Part shown: positions 25,541 to 34,653 of the stretch, piece by piece
How positions within the stretch are numbered: position 1 is the first letter of the stretch
Layout: each line of letters begins with the position of its first letter
Source of the DNA: Candidimonas humi
GTDB taxonomy: Bacteria > Pseudomonadota > Gammaproteobacteria > Burkholderiales > Burkholderiaceae_B
Length of the DNA: 64,000 bases
Assembly: GCF_019166065.1 (NCBI RefSeq)
Contig: NZ_JAHTBN010000006.1
Coordinates: 167,280-231,279 of the forward strand
Direction: 5' to 3'
Translations under genes and position numbers: made by a program
Notes under the pieces: generated by a model
Told to the model about the DNA's origin: nothing
Database searches by the model: none
What the model saw: only the letters and a program-made list of their open reading frames with translations

Positions 25541-28453
25541 ATGTTAGAAACCGTAGTCAAACGCGACCGGGATTTCGGCACCCCCGCCATCGTCGGCACC
25601 GAGCTGGTGAGCCTGACCATAGACGGCCAGCACGTCGAGGTTCCCGCCGGCACGTCCATCATGCGCGCGGCGGCCGAAACCGGCATCAGCATTCCCAAGC
25701 TATGCGCGACCGACAGTCTCGAAGCCTTCGGCTCCTGCCGGCTGTGCCTGGTGGAAATCAAGGGGCGGCGCGGCTATCCCGCCTCGTGCACCACGCCGGT
25801 GGAAGCCGGCATGGTGGTCTACACGGAAACGCCCAAGCTGCACGAACTGCGGCGCGGCGTCATGGAACTCTATATATCCGACCACCCGCTGGACTGCCTG
25901 ACCTGCCCCGCCAACGGCGATTGCGAATTGCAGGACATGGCCGGCGTGGTGGGGCTGCGCAATGTGCGCTATGGCTATGAAGGCGCCAACCACCTGAACG
26001 ACGCCACCGACGCCTCCAACCCCTATTTCAGCTACGACCCTTCCAAGTGCATCGTCTGCAACCGCTGTGTGCGGGCCTGTGACGAAACCCAGGGCACCTT
26101 CGCGCTGACCGTCGACGGCCGCGGCTTCGCCTCGCGCATCGCCGCCGGCCAGAACGACGCTTTCCTCGCCAGCGATTGCGTGTCCTGCGGCGCCTGCGTG
26201 CAAGCCTGTCCGACCTCGTCGCTGACGGAAAAATCCGTCATCGACATGGGCCAGGCCGAACACTCCGTCATCACCACTTGCGCGTATTGCGGCGTGGGCT
26301 GCGCCTTCAAGGCCGAAATGAAAGGCCAGGAAGTCGTGCGCATGGTGCCCTGGAAGGACGGCAAGGCCAATCGCGGCCACTCCTGCGTCAAGGGGCGCTT
26401 CGCCTGGGGCTACGCCACGCACAAGGATCGCATCACCACGCCCATGATACGCGCCAGCATCAGCGAGCCCTGGCGCGAAGTCAGCTGGGACGAAGCCATC
26501 GCGTATGCGGCCTCGGAAATCAAGCGCATCCAGGCCAAGTACGGACGCGATTCGGTCGGCGGCATCACGTCCTCGCGCTGCACCAACGAAGAAACCTGGC
26601 TGGTCCAGAAACTGGTGCGCGCCGGCTTCGGCACCAATAACGTCGACACCTGCGCCCGCGTCTGCCACTCGCCCACCGGCTACGGCCTGAAGACCACCAT
26701 AGGCGAATCCGCCGGCACCCAGACTTTCGACTCGGTGATGCACACCGACGTGGCCGTCATCATCGGCGCCAATCCCAGCGCCGCGCATCCCGTATTCGCC
26801 TCGCGGCTCAAGCGCCGCCTGCGCCAGGGCGCCAAGCTGATCGTCATCGATCCGCGCCGCACCGAACTGGTCGACTCGCCGCATGTAAAAGCCGCCTACC
26901 ACCTGCCCGCGCGGCCGGGCACCAATGTGGCGGTTCTCAATGCGCTGTCGCACGTCGTCGCCACCGAAGGCCTGGTCGACGAAGAATTCGTGGCTGCGCG
27001 CTGCGAGGCCCTGGCCTTCCAGCAATGGCGCGACTTCGTGTCGCTGCCCGAGAATTCCCCCGAGGCGCTCGAAGCAGTCACGGGCGTGCCGGCCGCCGAC
27101 CTGCGCGGCGCGGCACGGCTCTATGCCACCGGCGGCAACGGCGCCTTCTACTACGGCTTGGGCGTCACCGAGCACAGCCAGGGGTCGACGGCGGTAATGG
27201 CGATCGCCAACCTCGCCATGGCCACCGGCAACATGGGCCGCGAGGGCGTGGGCGTGAATCCGATGCGGGGCCAGAACAATGTGCAGGGCTCTTGCGACAT
27301 GGGCTCCTTCCCGCACGAGCTGCCGGGCTACCGCCACATCTCGGACGACAAGGTGCGCCACGAATTCGAGCTCGACTGGGGCGTCACGCTGCAGCCCGAG
27401 CCGGGCCTGCGCCTGCCGAACATGTTCGACGCCGCCGTGGACGGAACTTTCAAGGGCCTGTACTGCCAGGGCGAGGACGTCGTCCAGTCCGATCCCGACA
27501 CGCAGCACGTGGCGCACGCCCTGGCCAGCATGGAATGCATCATCATGCAGGACATGTTCCTGAACGAGACGGCCAAGTACGCCCACGTATTCCTGCCCGG
27601 CTCGTCCTTCATGGAAAAGGACGGCACCTTCACCAATGCCGAACGGCGCATCTCGCGCGTGCGGCAGATCATGGAACCCAAGGGCGGCTATGCCGACTGG
27701 GAAGTCACCTGCCTGCTCTCGAACGCGCTGGGCTATCCCATGCACTACAAGCACGCCAGCGAGATCATGGACGAGGTCGCGCGCCTGACGCCGACCTTCT
27801 CCGGCGTATCCTTCGAGCGCATCGAGGAACTGGGCGGCAGCGTCCAGTGGCCGTGCAATGCCGAGGCGCCGGAAGGCACGCCCATCATGCACGTGGGCGA
27901 GTTCGTGCGCGGCAAGGGCCGCTTCATGATCACCAAGTACATACCCAGCGAAGAACGCAGCACGCGCAAGTTCCCGCTGCTGCTGACCACCGGCCGCATC
28001 CTGTCCCAGTACAACGTGGGCGCGCAGACGCGCCGCACCCCGAACGTGGCCTGGCACAGCGAAGACCTGCTCGAGATCCATCCGCACGACGCGGAAGACC
28101 GCGGCATCGAGGCGGGCGACTGGGTGGCGGTGCAGAGCCGCGCCGGCGAAACCGTGCTGCGCGCCGATGTCACCGAACGCGTGCAGCCCGGCGTGCTCTA
28201 CACCACCTTCCACTTCCCGGAATCGGGCGCCAACGTGGTCACTACCGACAGCGTCGACTGGGCCACCGGCTGCCCCGAATACAAGGTCACTGCAGTGCAG
28301 GCGCGGCGCGTCACGCAACCGTCCGAATGGCAGGCGAAATGGTCGCGCTTCAGCGAGATCCAGGAAAAGCTGCTGCGCGAACGCAAGCGCGCCGGCGACG
28401 AAGAAGCCGCCGTCGCCGCCAAGGCGCCGGACAAGGCTACCGTCGCCCACTAG
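25541..28453 (+). CDS. fdsA: NAD-dependent formate dehydrogenase catalytic alpha subunit
   Basis: A 970-residue molybdoenzyme. A NuoG-like N-terminus carries a [2Fe-2S] domain (CRLCLVEIKG), a His-Cys3 site (HPLDCLTCPANGDC), two ferredoxin [4Fe-4S] motifs (CIVCNRCVRACDE, CVSCGACVQACPTS) and the FdhF-type cluster CAYCGVGC near residue 247. The molybdenum ligand is Cys in ARVCHSPTGYG (about 374), followed by the catalytic His, as in Cupriavidus FdsA. It oxidises formate to CO2 at bis-MGD. Full length and intact. Confidence 0.96.
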   Translation: MLETVVKRDRDFGTPAIVGTELVSLTIDGQHVEVPAGTSIMRAAAETGISIPKLCATDSLEAFGSCRLCLVEIKGRRGYPASCTTPVEAGMVVYTETPKLHELRRGVMELYISDHPLDCLTCPANGDCELQDMAGVVGLRNVRYGYEGANHLNDATDASNPYFSYDPSKCIVCNRCVRACDETQGTFALTVDGRGFASRIAAGQNDAFLASDCVSCGACVQACPTSSLTEKSVIDMGQAEHSVITTCAYCGVGCAFKAEMKGQEVVRMVPWKDGKANRGHSCVKGRFAWGYATHKDRITTPMIRASISEPWREVSWDEAIAYAASEIKRIQAKYGRDSVGGITSSRCTNEETWLVQKLVRAGFGTNNVDTCARVCHSPTGYGLKTTIGESAGTQTFDSVMHTDVAVIIGANPSAAHPVFASRLKRRLRQGAKLIVIDPRRTELVDSPHVKAAYHLPARPGTNVAVLNALSHVVATEGLVDEEFVAARCEALAFQQWRDFVSLPENSPEALEAVTGVPAADLRGAARLYATGGNGAFYYGLGVTEHSQGSTAVMAIANLAMATGNMGREGVGVNPMRGQNNVQGSCDMGSFPHELPGYRHISDDKVRHEFELDWGVTLQPEPGLRLPNMFDAAVDGTFKGLYCQGEDVVQSDPDTQHVAHALASMECIIMQDMFLNETAKYAHVFLPGSSFMEKDGTFTNAERRISRVRQIMEPKGGYADWEVTCLLSNALGYPMHYKHASEIMDEVARLTPTFSGVSFERIEELGGSVQWPCNAEAPEGTPIMHVGEFVRGKGRFMITKYIPSEERSTRKFPLLLTTGRILSQYNVGAQTRRTPNVAWHSEDLLEIHPHDAEDRGIEAGDWVAVQSRAGETVLRADVTERVQPGVLYTTFHFPESGANVVTTDSVDWATGCPEYKVTAVQARRVTQPSEWQAKWSRFSEIQEKLLRERKRAGDEEAAVAAKAPDKATVAH

Positions 28454-28470
28454 GGCCTGACCCTTCGGCA

Positions 28471-29346
28471 ATGCACATGAAGCCACCGGATATCGCCATG
28501 CAGGAACCCGATCCGCTGCTAGCCGGCGGGCCGGGGGCTTGCCGCTCGCACCTGGTGACACGCATCCGCGAGCATGAGGGCGTGCAGCACGAGGCCGACC
28601 TGCTGGCCGAGGAAACCGCGGTCGCGCTCGAGTACAACGGCATCAGCCACGCCACGCTGCTGGCCTCGCCCTGCGACCTCGAAGACCTGGCCTATGGGTT
28701 TTCCTACACCGAAGGCATCATCCGCGGCCCGCAAGACATGCGCGACGTGGAACTGGTCGAACGCGGCAACGGCCTGGTGCTGCGGATGCAGATCGCCAGC
28801 GCCTGCCTCGACCAGCTCAAGCGCCGGCGGCGCAGCCTGGCCGGGCGCAGCGGCTGCGGGCTGTGCGGCATAGAAAGCCTGGACGAAGTGCGGCGCGACC
28901 TGCCGCCGCTGGCGCCGCGCCGTTCGGTGGCCAAGGTCTCGGCCATCGTCGCGGCGGTCGCCGAATTGCGCGGCATGCAGGCCCTGCACGCCGCCACCGG
29001 CGCCACGCATGCTGCGGGCTGGGCCGATGCCGCGGGCAAAATCATGCTGGTGCGCGAAGATGTCGGGCGGCACAACGCCCTGGACAAGCTCATCGGGCAC
29101 CTGCTGCGCAATGCTGCGGACACCGCCGTGGGCATCGCCGTGGTGTCCAGCCGGGCCAGCTTCGAAATGGTCGAGAAATCCGCCGCCGCCGGCATCCCGG
29201 TGCTGGTGGCCGTATCCGCCGCCACCTCCTATGCGGCGCGCACGGCGGAAGAACTCAATGTCATGCTCGCCGGCTTCGCCCGCGGCCCGCAATTCACGAT
29301 CTACAGCCATCCCGAATACCTCAGCCGCGAGGAAGATCCCACATGA
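28471..29346 (+). CDS. fdhD: FdhD sulfurtransferase for formate dehydrogenase maturation
   Basis: About 291 residues (282 if the Met at 28498 is used). FdhD carries sulfur from a cysteine desulfurase to the Mo-bis-MGD cofactor before insertion into FdsA. The functional cysteine pair is visible in GRSGCGLCGIESL (about residue 130), with REDVGRHNALDKLIG and SSRASFEMVEKSA in the C-terminal half. The stop overlaps the fdsD start (ATGA). A much longer in-frame extension into fdsA is a shadow. Confidence 0.93.
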   Translation: MHMKPPDIAMQEPDPLLAGGPGACRSHLVTRIREHEGVQHEADLLAEETAVALEYNGISHATLLASPCDLEDLAYGFSYTEGIIRGPQDMRDVELVERGNGLVLRMQIASACLDQLKRRRRSLAGRSGCGLCGIESLDEVRRDLPPLAPRRSVAKVSAIVAAVAELRGMQALHAATGATHAAGWADAAGKIMLVREDVGRHNALDKLIGHLLRNAADTAVGIAVVSSRASFEMVEKSAAAGIPVLVAVSAATSYAARTAEELNVMLAGFARGPQFTIYSHPEYLSREEDPT

Positions 29347-29600
29347 TGAATTTGAATCACTTGATCCGCATGGCCAACAGCATCGGCGATTTCTTCGAGG
29401 CCATGCCCGATCGCGCCGAAGGCCTGGAGGGCATCGCCAATCATATCCAGAAGTTCTGGGAGCCGCGCATGCGCACCGATCTGCTCGACTTCCTGGACCA
29501 GCACCCCGACGGCCGCGCACCCGACGTGGGCCTGTCGGCCATCGTATTGCAGGCCATCAACCAGGACCGCGAGCGGCTGCGGCCCAAGGCCTCGGCCTGA
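29343..29600 (+). CDS. fdsD: Formate dehydrogenase delta subunit
   Basis: An 85-residue soluble protein beginning MMNLNHLIRMANSIGDFF. It matches the small FdsD family that closes fds operons and is needed for active enzyme, probably in cofactor insertion or complex stability. The start overlaps fdhD by four bases. Two adjacent Mets are possible starts. Confidence 0.9.
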   Translation: MMNLNHLIRMANSIGDFFEAMPDRAEGLEGIANHIQKFWEPRMRTDLLDFLDQHPDGRAPDVGLSAIVLQAINQDRERLRPKASA

Positions 29601-29768
29601 ATCCCGCGCAGCGAGGCGCCCCACCCTTTGTCAAATCAACCATCCGAGAGGTTCCAACCCAGCTTCACATCCGCAACATCCGTCTTATAACTATTAGCTA
29701 TTCCATTGCCCTATTGACTACCCGGTGCCAGACGATACCGCAAAGCTAGCCACAAGGAGACAGACCCT

Positions 29769-31175
29769 ATGAGCGTGCTCAGCCCATCAGAACACGGATT
29801 TTTCAGCAAGGAACGCATTACCGCCGGTCCTGGATTCAACCGCTGGATGATCCCGCCCGCCGCCCTCGCCGTGCATTTATGCATCGGACAGGCCTATGCA
29901 TTTTCCGTATTCAACAAGCCGATGACTCAGCTCCTCGGCATTAGCAAATCGGCCCCAGGCGACTGGTCGCTGGCATCGCTGGGCTGGATCTTCAGCCTGG
30001 CCATCACCTTCCTGGGCCTGTCGGCCGCCTTCGCCGGCAAATGGCTGGAAGACGTGGGCCCGCGCAAGGCCATGTTCACGGCGGCCTGCTGCTTCGGCGG
30101 CGGTTTCCTGATCGGCGCCATAGGCATATCGCTGCACCAGCTATGGCTCGTATATCTAGGCTACGGGATCATAGGCGGTATCGGGTTGGGCATAGGCTAC
30201 GTATCGCCGGTGTCGACGCTGATCAAGTGGTTCCCCGACAAGCGCGGCATGGCCACCGGCATGGCCATCATGGGCTTCGGCGGCGGCGCGTTCATCGCCT
30301 CGCCGCTATCGGTGGCCCTGATGAGCCACTTCCATACCGCGACTTCCGTAGGGGTGGCGCAGACCTTCGTCGTCCTGGGCGTGCTCTATTTCATCTCGAT
30401 GAACATCGGCGCCTTCGCGATCCGCATTCCCGCGCCCGGCTGGAAGCCCGAGGGCTGGACTCCCCCGGCCACGCAAAGCGCCATGATCACCAAGAACCAC
30501 GTGCACATCGACCAGGCCCTGAAGACACCGCAATTCTGGCTGGTATGGTGGGCGCTGTGCCTGAACGTCACGGGCGGCATCGGCGTGATCGGCCAGGCTT
30601 CGGTGATGATCCAGGAAAGTTTCAAGGGCGCCGTCACGCCCGCGGCAGCGGCAGGCTTCGTGGGCCTGCTGTCGCTGTTCAACATGCTGGGGCGCTTCTT
30701 CTGGTCATCGGCCTCCGATTACATCGGGCGCAAGAACACCTACTACATCTTCCTGGCGCTCGGCGCAGTGCTGTATTTCCTGGTGCCCGGCATGGGCGCG
30801 GCAGGCAACGTGGCGCTGTTCGTGCTGTTCTACGTGATCATCATCTCGATGTACGGCGGCGGCTTCTCGACGGTGCCGGCCTATCTCGCCGACCTGTTCG
30901 GCACACGCTACGTGGGAGGCATCCACGGCCGGCTGCTGACCGCATGGGCCGCCGGCGGCATCTTCGGACCGGTGCTGGTGAACTACATACGCCAATACCA
31001 GGTGGCGCATGGCGTGCCGCCCTCGCAGGCCTATACCGACACCATGCACATCATGGCGGTGCTGCTGATCATAGGCTTCGTCTGCAATTTCTTCGTGCGC
31101 CCCGTCGCATCGCACCACCACATGAGCAGCGAAGAGCTGGCCATGGATGCGCAACCGGCCATGGCCACCAAATAA
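29769..31175 (+). CDS. OFA-family (oxalate/formate antiporter type) MFS transporter
   Basis: A 468-residue major facilitator with 12 predicted helices. MFS signatures are KWLEDVGPRKAMFTAAC (about residue 87) and SDYIGRKNTYYIF (about 316). It belongs to the oxalate/formate antiporter group and follows the formate dehydrogenase genes after 168 nt, so formate or a related carboxylate is a plausible substrate. AAGGAG precedes the ATG. A 43-residue membrane protein follows 13 nt later. Confidence 0.85.
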   Translation: MSVLSPSEHGFFSKERITAGPGFNRWMIPPAALAVHLCIGQAYAFSVFNKPMTQLLGISKSAPGDWSLASLGWIFSLAITFLGLSAAFAGKWLEDVGPRKAMFTAACCFGGGFLIGAIGISLHQLWLVYLGYGIIGGIGLGIGYVSPVSTLIKWFPDKRGMATGMAIMGFGGGAFIASPLSVALMSHFHTATSVGVAQTFVVLGVLYFISMNIGAFAIRIPAPGWKPEGWTPPATQSAMITKNHVHIDQALKTPQFWLVWWALCLNVTGGIGVIGQASVMIQESFKGAVTPAAAAGFVGLLSLFNMLGRFFWSSASDYIGRKNTYYIFLALGAVLYFLVPGMGAAGNVALFVLFYVIIISMYGGGFSTVPAYLADLFGTRYVGGIHGRLLTAWAAGGIFGPVLVNYIRQYQVAHGVPPSQAYTDTMHIMAVLLIIGFVCNFFVRPVASHHHMSSEELAMDAQPAMATK

Positions 31176-31188
31176 CCGGAGACCTCGC

Positions 31189-31320
31189 ATGAACGACGTG
31201 ACTCAACAGAGCAAGCCCACTTCCCCCTTGCTGCTGATCATCTTCTGGCTGTATGTCGGCATCCCGCTGGTGATCGGCATCTACCAGACGCTGCTCAAGG
31301 CCGCAGCCCTGTTCAAATAA
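31189..31320 (+). CDS. Small membrane partner of the OFA-type MFS transporter
   Basis: A 43-residue protein with one strongly hydrophobic helix (LLLIIFWLYVGIPLVIGIY, about residues 15-33) and a short basic/polar tail. CCGGAGA precedes the ATG. It starts 13 nt after the transporter stop and ends 40 nt before a good terminator, so it is part of the same transcript. It resembles the short MFS transporter small subunit proteins found beside OFA transporters. A role in transporter stability or gating is inference. Confidence 0.75.
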   Translation: MNDVTQQSKPTSPLLLIIFWLYVGIPLVIGIYQTLLKAAALFK

Positions 31321-31360
31321 AGATACCCAACGGCCGGCACCCGGCCGGCCGGCCAGTTGC

Positions 31361-31384
31361 GCCCCCGCTTGCGGGGGCTTTTTT
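31361..31384 (+). terminator. Intrinsic terminator of the formate operon
   Basis: A perfect eight-bp GC stem (31361-31368 with 31371-31378, two-base loop) followed by six Ts, just downstream of the small membrane protein gene. Confidence 0.85.
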
Positions 31385-31633
31385 CGCCCATGGGGAATCG
31401 CCGCGACGCTTCACGCCCCCGCGGGCGGCGCCCCGCCTATACCCGCACCCGCCGCCCTCGACCGGCGCCGTGCAAGCCGCCCATGTTTCAGCGAGCCGGG
31501 GATACCCAAAACAACGGCCCCGTAAAAAAACGCCGGAGGTCATCCGGCGTTTTTGCGTAGCCATGCGAACTGCGTCAAGGCGCGGGCATAGGCGAGGCGC
31601 CGCCCGCGGCGGGCGTTACGGCCTAGCGTGGCG
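31385..31633. other. Intergenic region, no gene seen
   Basis: GC-rich DNA between the formate operon and the convergent universal stress gene. Apart from the bidirectional terminator at 31523-31554 I see no gene or regulatory motif in it. Confidence 0.6.
31523..31554. terminator. Bidirectional intrinsic terminator
   Basis: Stem CGCCGGA (31531-31537) with TCCGGCG (31543-31549), flanked by an A-run on the left and a T-run on the right. It can therefore terminate both the rightward formate transcript and the leftward universal stress transcript. Confidence 0.85.
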
Positions 31634-32095
31634 TCACTCGGATTCCTTGACGCGATACACCAGGACCGCGGTCTTGGCCAGGCCCAGGACCTTGACCGTG
31701 ACGCTGCCCAGCAGCAGGCGCGACAGGCCGCTGCGGCCGTGGCTGCCTATGAAGATGAGGTCGCATTTTTCGTCTTCCGCGGCCTGCACGAGGCCGTCGG
31801 CCACGTTGAAATTCGACACGGCCTTGCCCGAGGCCTTTACCCCGGCCGTTTCGGCGCGATCGAGCACCGACTTGAGATACTTTTGGGCCTGCTCGGTCGC
31901 GGTCTTTTCGTAGTCTTCATCGGTGATGGCATAGGCCGCGGCCATGCCGTCGAAGCCTACCGTCGCTGCGAAAGGCTGCGTGACGTACAGAGCCACGACC
32001 TCCGCGCCGATCTGGCGCGCAAAGCACACGCCCTTGTTCGCGGCCTGCGCCGACAGGGCGGAACCATCGGTGGGAATCAATATCTTCTTGAACAT
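31634..32095 (-). CDS. Universal stress protein (UspA family)
   Basis: A 153-residue single-domain Usp. The N-terminal KKILIPTDGSALSAQA and the ATP-binding loop IFIGSHGRSGLSRLLLGSV (G-2X-G-9X-G pattern) predict nucleotide binding. Such proteins support survival under stress; the exact role here is unknown. ATG at 32095 with TTGGAG upstream is preferred over the in-frame TTG at 32110. Confidence 0.92.
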   Translation of the reverse strand: MFKKILIPTDGSALSAQAANKGVCFARQIGAEVVALYVTQPFAATVGFDGMAAAYAITDEDYEKTATEQAQKYLKSVLDRAETAGVKASGKAVSNFNVADGLVQAAEDEKCDLIFIGSHGRSGLSRLLLGSVTVKVLGLAKTAVLVYRVKESE

Positions 32096-32387
32096 GGCAT
32101 CTGACTCCAAGTTGAGTGCTCCTATGCTAAACCATAATTTGTAAAAAAATAAAGCCGCTGCCCCTAGGGTTTGCTCTACTGTAAGTTACAAGATCCGCGC
32201 GGCTCGAGGGGGGACAATGAGGATATGCGACACCCCGAAAAGGGTGTGAGAGGGCCGTTCGGGGCTCCGATTCGCGACACGCCGCCGAGCCTGCGGAAGG
32301 CGGGGCGCCAGCCCCGCATCCCGGCCCCGCGGACGGAAGACGCGCCGAACGCCTCCATGCGGAGACGCCGGAGATCATCACCGCCGC
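32096..32387. other. Intergenic region upstream of the universal stress gene
   Basis: 292 nt with an AT-rich stretch (32130-32190) that probably holds the promoter of the leftward universal stress gene, although no consensus pair could be fixed. The rest is GC-rich and shows no coding features. Confidence 0.5.
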
Positions 32388-32729
32388 TCAAGCGCCGGTG
32401 GCGGCGCGATACAGGTTGGTGCAGCGCGTGCCCGTGCGGCAATACGCCAGCACAGGCGCCGGCAGGGTCTTGAGCAGCTCGGCGAAGCGCTGCACATCGG
32501 CGGGAGTCATGGCGCCACTGACCACAGGCTGGTATTCGGCCGTCAGGCCCGCCTTGGCCGCCGCGGCCATTACGTCGGCGGCCAGGGGCTGGTCGGGGCC
32601 GCCCTCGAGATCGGGGCGATTGATGATGAGGCTCTTGAACCCCGCGGCGGCCACGGCCGCCATATCCTCGGGTGCGAGCTGCGGCGACACGGCAAAGGAA
32701 TCCGTCAACGCGTTGACCGGCAAAGACAT
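32388..32729 (-). CDS. TIGR01244-type phosphatase-like/sulfurtransferase protein
   Basis: A 113-residue protein beginning MSLPVNALTDSFAVSPQL. A PTP-like P-loop, YCRTGTRCTNLYR, lies near the C-terminus with the catalytic Cys near residue 97. It resembles the stand-alone domain also fused to Blh (beta-lactamase-like) hydrolases involved in sulfide/persulfide metabolism. ATG with GGAG ten bases upstream. Divergent from the acetyltransferase gene. The substrate is unknown. Confidence 0.75.
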   Translation of the reverse strand: MSLPVNALTDSFAVSPQLAPEDMAAVAAAGFKSLIINRPDLEGGPDQPLAADVMAAAAKAGLTAEYQPVVSGAMTPADVQRFAELLKTLPAPVLAYCRTGTRCTNLYRAATGA

Positions 32730-32798
32730 TATTTTCTCCTTCGAGCGATCTATACTTCGAAGTCTAATCGTAACCTCAAAATCCGTCCGGCAAAGCAT

Positions 32799-33392
32799 AT
32801 GTCCTCCAGCTTCATCCGGCCAGCCGCCCCGCTCCCGCACGGGCCCGAACCCCTGGCAGGCCTGCAGATCCGCGATGCAAGCGCCGACGACATGATTGCG
32901 GTACAGGCGATATACGCGCAGCACGTGCTGCACAGCTCGGCCACTTTCGAGGAAGTGCCGCCCCCGCTGCCCGAAATGCGGACGCGCCGCGAGCGCGTGC
33001 TGGAGCAAGGCCTGCCCTACCTGGTGGCGATGCTGGGCGGCGAGGTCGCAGGCTACTGCTATGCCTCGACCTTCCGGCCGCGCGTGGCCTACCGCTATAC
33101 GATAGAAGACTCCATCTACCTGGCCGACGGCCAGGCCGGCAAGGGCCTGGGCAAGGCGCTGCTCTCGGCCTTGCTGGCGCGCTGCGAACAGGGCCCGTGG
33201 CGGCAGATGGTTGCCGTCATAGGCGGCACCAGCAACTCGGCTTCCATAGGCCTGCACCGCAGCCTGGGCTTCAGGCACGTGGGCACGCAGCCGTCCACCG
33301 GCTTCAAGTTCAATCAGTGGATAGACGTGGTGTTCATGCAGCGCGCGCTGGGCGAAGGCGATTCCACACTGCCCACGGCCGCCGGCCGATAG
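32799..33392 (+). CDS. GNAT N-acetyltransferase (phosphinothricin acetyltransferase-like)
   Basis: A 197-residue GNAT-fold protein. LQIRDASADDMIAVQAIY opens the domain, ATFEEVPPP is typical of the Pat/Bar group, and acetyl-CoA binds at the GKGLGKALLSALL loop (about residue 120). LHRSLGFRHVGT is near the C-terminus. It should acetylate a small amine such as methionine sulfone or a phosphinothricin-like compound; the natural substrate is not known. Confidence 0.85.
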   Translation: MSSSFIRPAAPLPHGPEPLAGLQIRDASADDMIAVQAIYAQHVLHSSATFEEVPPPLPEMRTRRERVLEQGLPYLVAMLGGEVAGYCYASTFRPRVAYRYTIEDSIYLADGQAGKGLGKALLSALLARCEQGPWRQMVAVIGGTSNSASIGLHRSLGFRHVGTQPSTGFKFNQWIDVVFMQRALGEGDSTLPTAAGR

Positions 33393-33399
33393 GCGGGGA

Positions 33400-34236
33400 T
33401 CAACGCGGCTGCGGCTCCAGGCTGGCGCGCGAGTGCAGCTCCAGGCCGCAGGCGACCAGCCAGGCCGGCATTTCGTCGCCCGCCAATACCCGGAATTCGG
33501 CGCTGCGCTGCGCGCCCAGGCCATCGCCTTCGCAGGCGCGGGATGCCGGGTGGCACATGAGCAGGTCCGTGTCGCGCGCGTGCTCCAGCCAGCCCCGCAA
33601 GAGCGTGCAATAGGCGGGCTCGCCGCCCTGGAAGCCGTATACGCCCAGGAAGCCACCGTTCATTGCATAGCCGAGACGCCGCGCCATGCGCGCGAAACGG
33701 TGCGCCCCCAACAGCTCTATGATGCCGGCCTTGACCACGAAGGCCGCCGACCCGGCGCCGCCGCGCCGCATGCCGGTATAGCGCAGCCAGGGCCGCCTCT
33801 CCCCGTAGCGCCGCTCCAGTTCGGCGAGCAATTCGCCGCGCAACTGCGGCAACTGGTGCACATGCTGGTGGCCGTCGACGAAATCAGGGGCGCGGCCCAT
33901 GGCATCCTCGAAATCGTCGAGCTGGCGGCAAACCTGGGCGCGCAGCCTTGCCCTGTCGAGCCTGCGCAGATAGGCAAGCGCAATGAAACGCGACAGCGGC
34001 AGGTACAGGCCGCGGGCATCGCCCAGCGCTTCGGTAAAATTCAGGTGCAGCCCGGTCTGCAGCCCCGAGCCGGCCAGCGCCGCCGCGTCGGCGCGAAAGC
34101 GCGGCGCGCCGCTCATGCAACTGGTGGCGCTCAGGCGCCCCAAAGCGGCCAGTTGCAGCACGGCCTCGTCGACGCCCGGATTCATGCCAAAATCATCGGC
34201 GCAGATCACGATTCTTTTTTTTCCGACTTCTATCAC
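33400..34236 (-). CDS. lgmC: YdjC/ChbG-family carbohydrate deacetylase (LgmC-like)
   Basis: A 278-residue deacetylase. Metal-binding CADDFGMNPGVDEAV lies at the N-terminus and the histidine pair is in VDGHQHVHQLP (about residue 125); LMCHPAS comes later. In Bordetella a YdjC-type enzyme deacetylates undecaprenyl-linked GlcNAc in the lipid A glucosamine pathway. That role fits here because the GT2, ArnT-like and GtrA-like genes are adjacent. It starts with GTG and is divergent from the gtrA-like gene with a 27-bp gap. The symbol is transferred by context, not proven. Confidence 0.78.
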   Translation of the reverse strand: MIEVGKKRIVICADDFGMNPGVDEAVLQLAALGRLSATSCMSGAPRFRADAAALAGSGLQTGLHLNFTEALGDARGLYLPLSRFIALAYLRRLDRARLRAQVCRQLDDFEDAMGRAPDFVDGHQHVHQLPQLRGELLAELERRYGERRPWLRYTGMRRGGAGSAAFVVKAGIIELLGAHRFARMARRLGYAMNGGFLGVYGFQGGEPAYCTLLRGWLEHARDTDLLMCHPASRACEGDGLGAQRSAEFRVLAGDEMPAWLVACGLELHSRASLEPQPR

Positions 34237-34263
34237 GTCACCTAGCCTCTGGAAAACCACCCC

Positions 34264-34653
34264 ATGCGTAAACTCATCCGGCAACTGGGCTGCTTTGTTG
34301 CCGTGGGCTGCGCCGCCGCCGCCACTCACTGGCTGGTAGCTGTGCTGATAGTGCGTCTGGCGGGCTACCCGCCGCTGGCCGCCAATGTAGTGGGCTGGCT
34401 CGTCGCGTTCTGCGTATCGTTTGCCGGGCACTACCGCTATACATTCCGCCATCAGCGCGCGCCGCTGCTGCGGGCTGCCGGACGCTTCTTCATGGTGTCC
34501 GCGGCGGGCTTCTGCGTCAACGAGCTGGCCTATGCCTACCTGCTGCGGGTCACGACGATACGCTACGACGTGCTGCTGGCGCTGATTTTAATAGGTATTG
34601 CCGGCGGCACTTTCATTCTGGGGCGCTTCTGGGCGTTTCGGCACAGAACCTGA
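34264..34653 (+). CDS. GtrA-family membrane protein (LgmD-like candidate flippase)
   Basis: A 129-residue protein with four hydrophobic segments and the GtrA pattern CFVAVGCAAAATHWLV, FVSFAGHYRYTFRHQ and GRFWAFRH. GtrA proteins are thought to flip undecaprenyl-phosphate sugars. In this locus it would carry Und-P-GlcN to the periplasm for the ArnT-like transferase. It is on the opposite strand to the other three genes, and its 3' end overlaps the ArnT-like gene by 41 bases. Confidence 0.8.
   Translation: MRKLIRQLGCFVAVGCAAAATHWLVAVLIVRLAGYPPLAANVVGWLVAFCVSFAGHYRYTFRHQRAPLLRAAGRFFMVSAAGFCVNELAYAYLLRVTTIRYDVLLALILIGIAGGTFILGRFWAFRHRT

Noticed and set aside
27025..28470. An N-terminal extension of FdhD into fdsA
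   Set aside because: The frame is open only because of high GC; FdhD-like sequence starts near 28471.
25700..28561. A 953-codon open frame antisense to fdsA
   Set aside because: It is the GC-rich shadow of fdsA, low in plausible protein motifs, without a ribosome binding site. fdsA itself shows all catalytic motifs.
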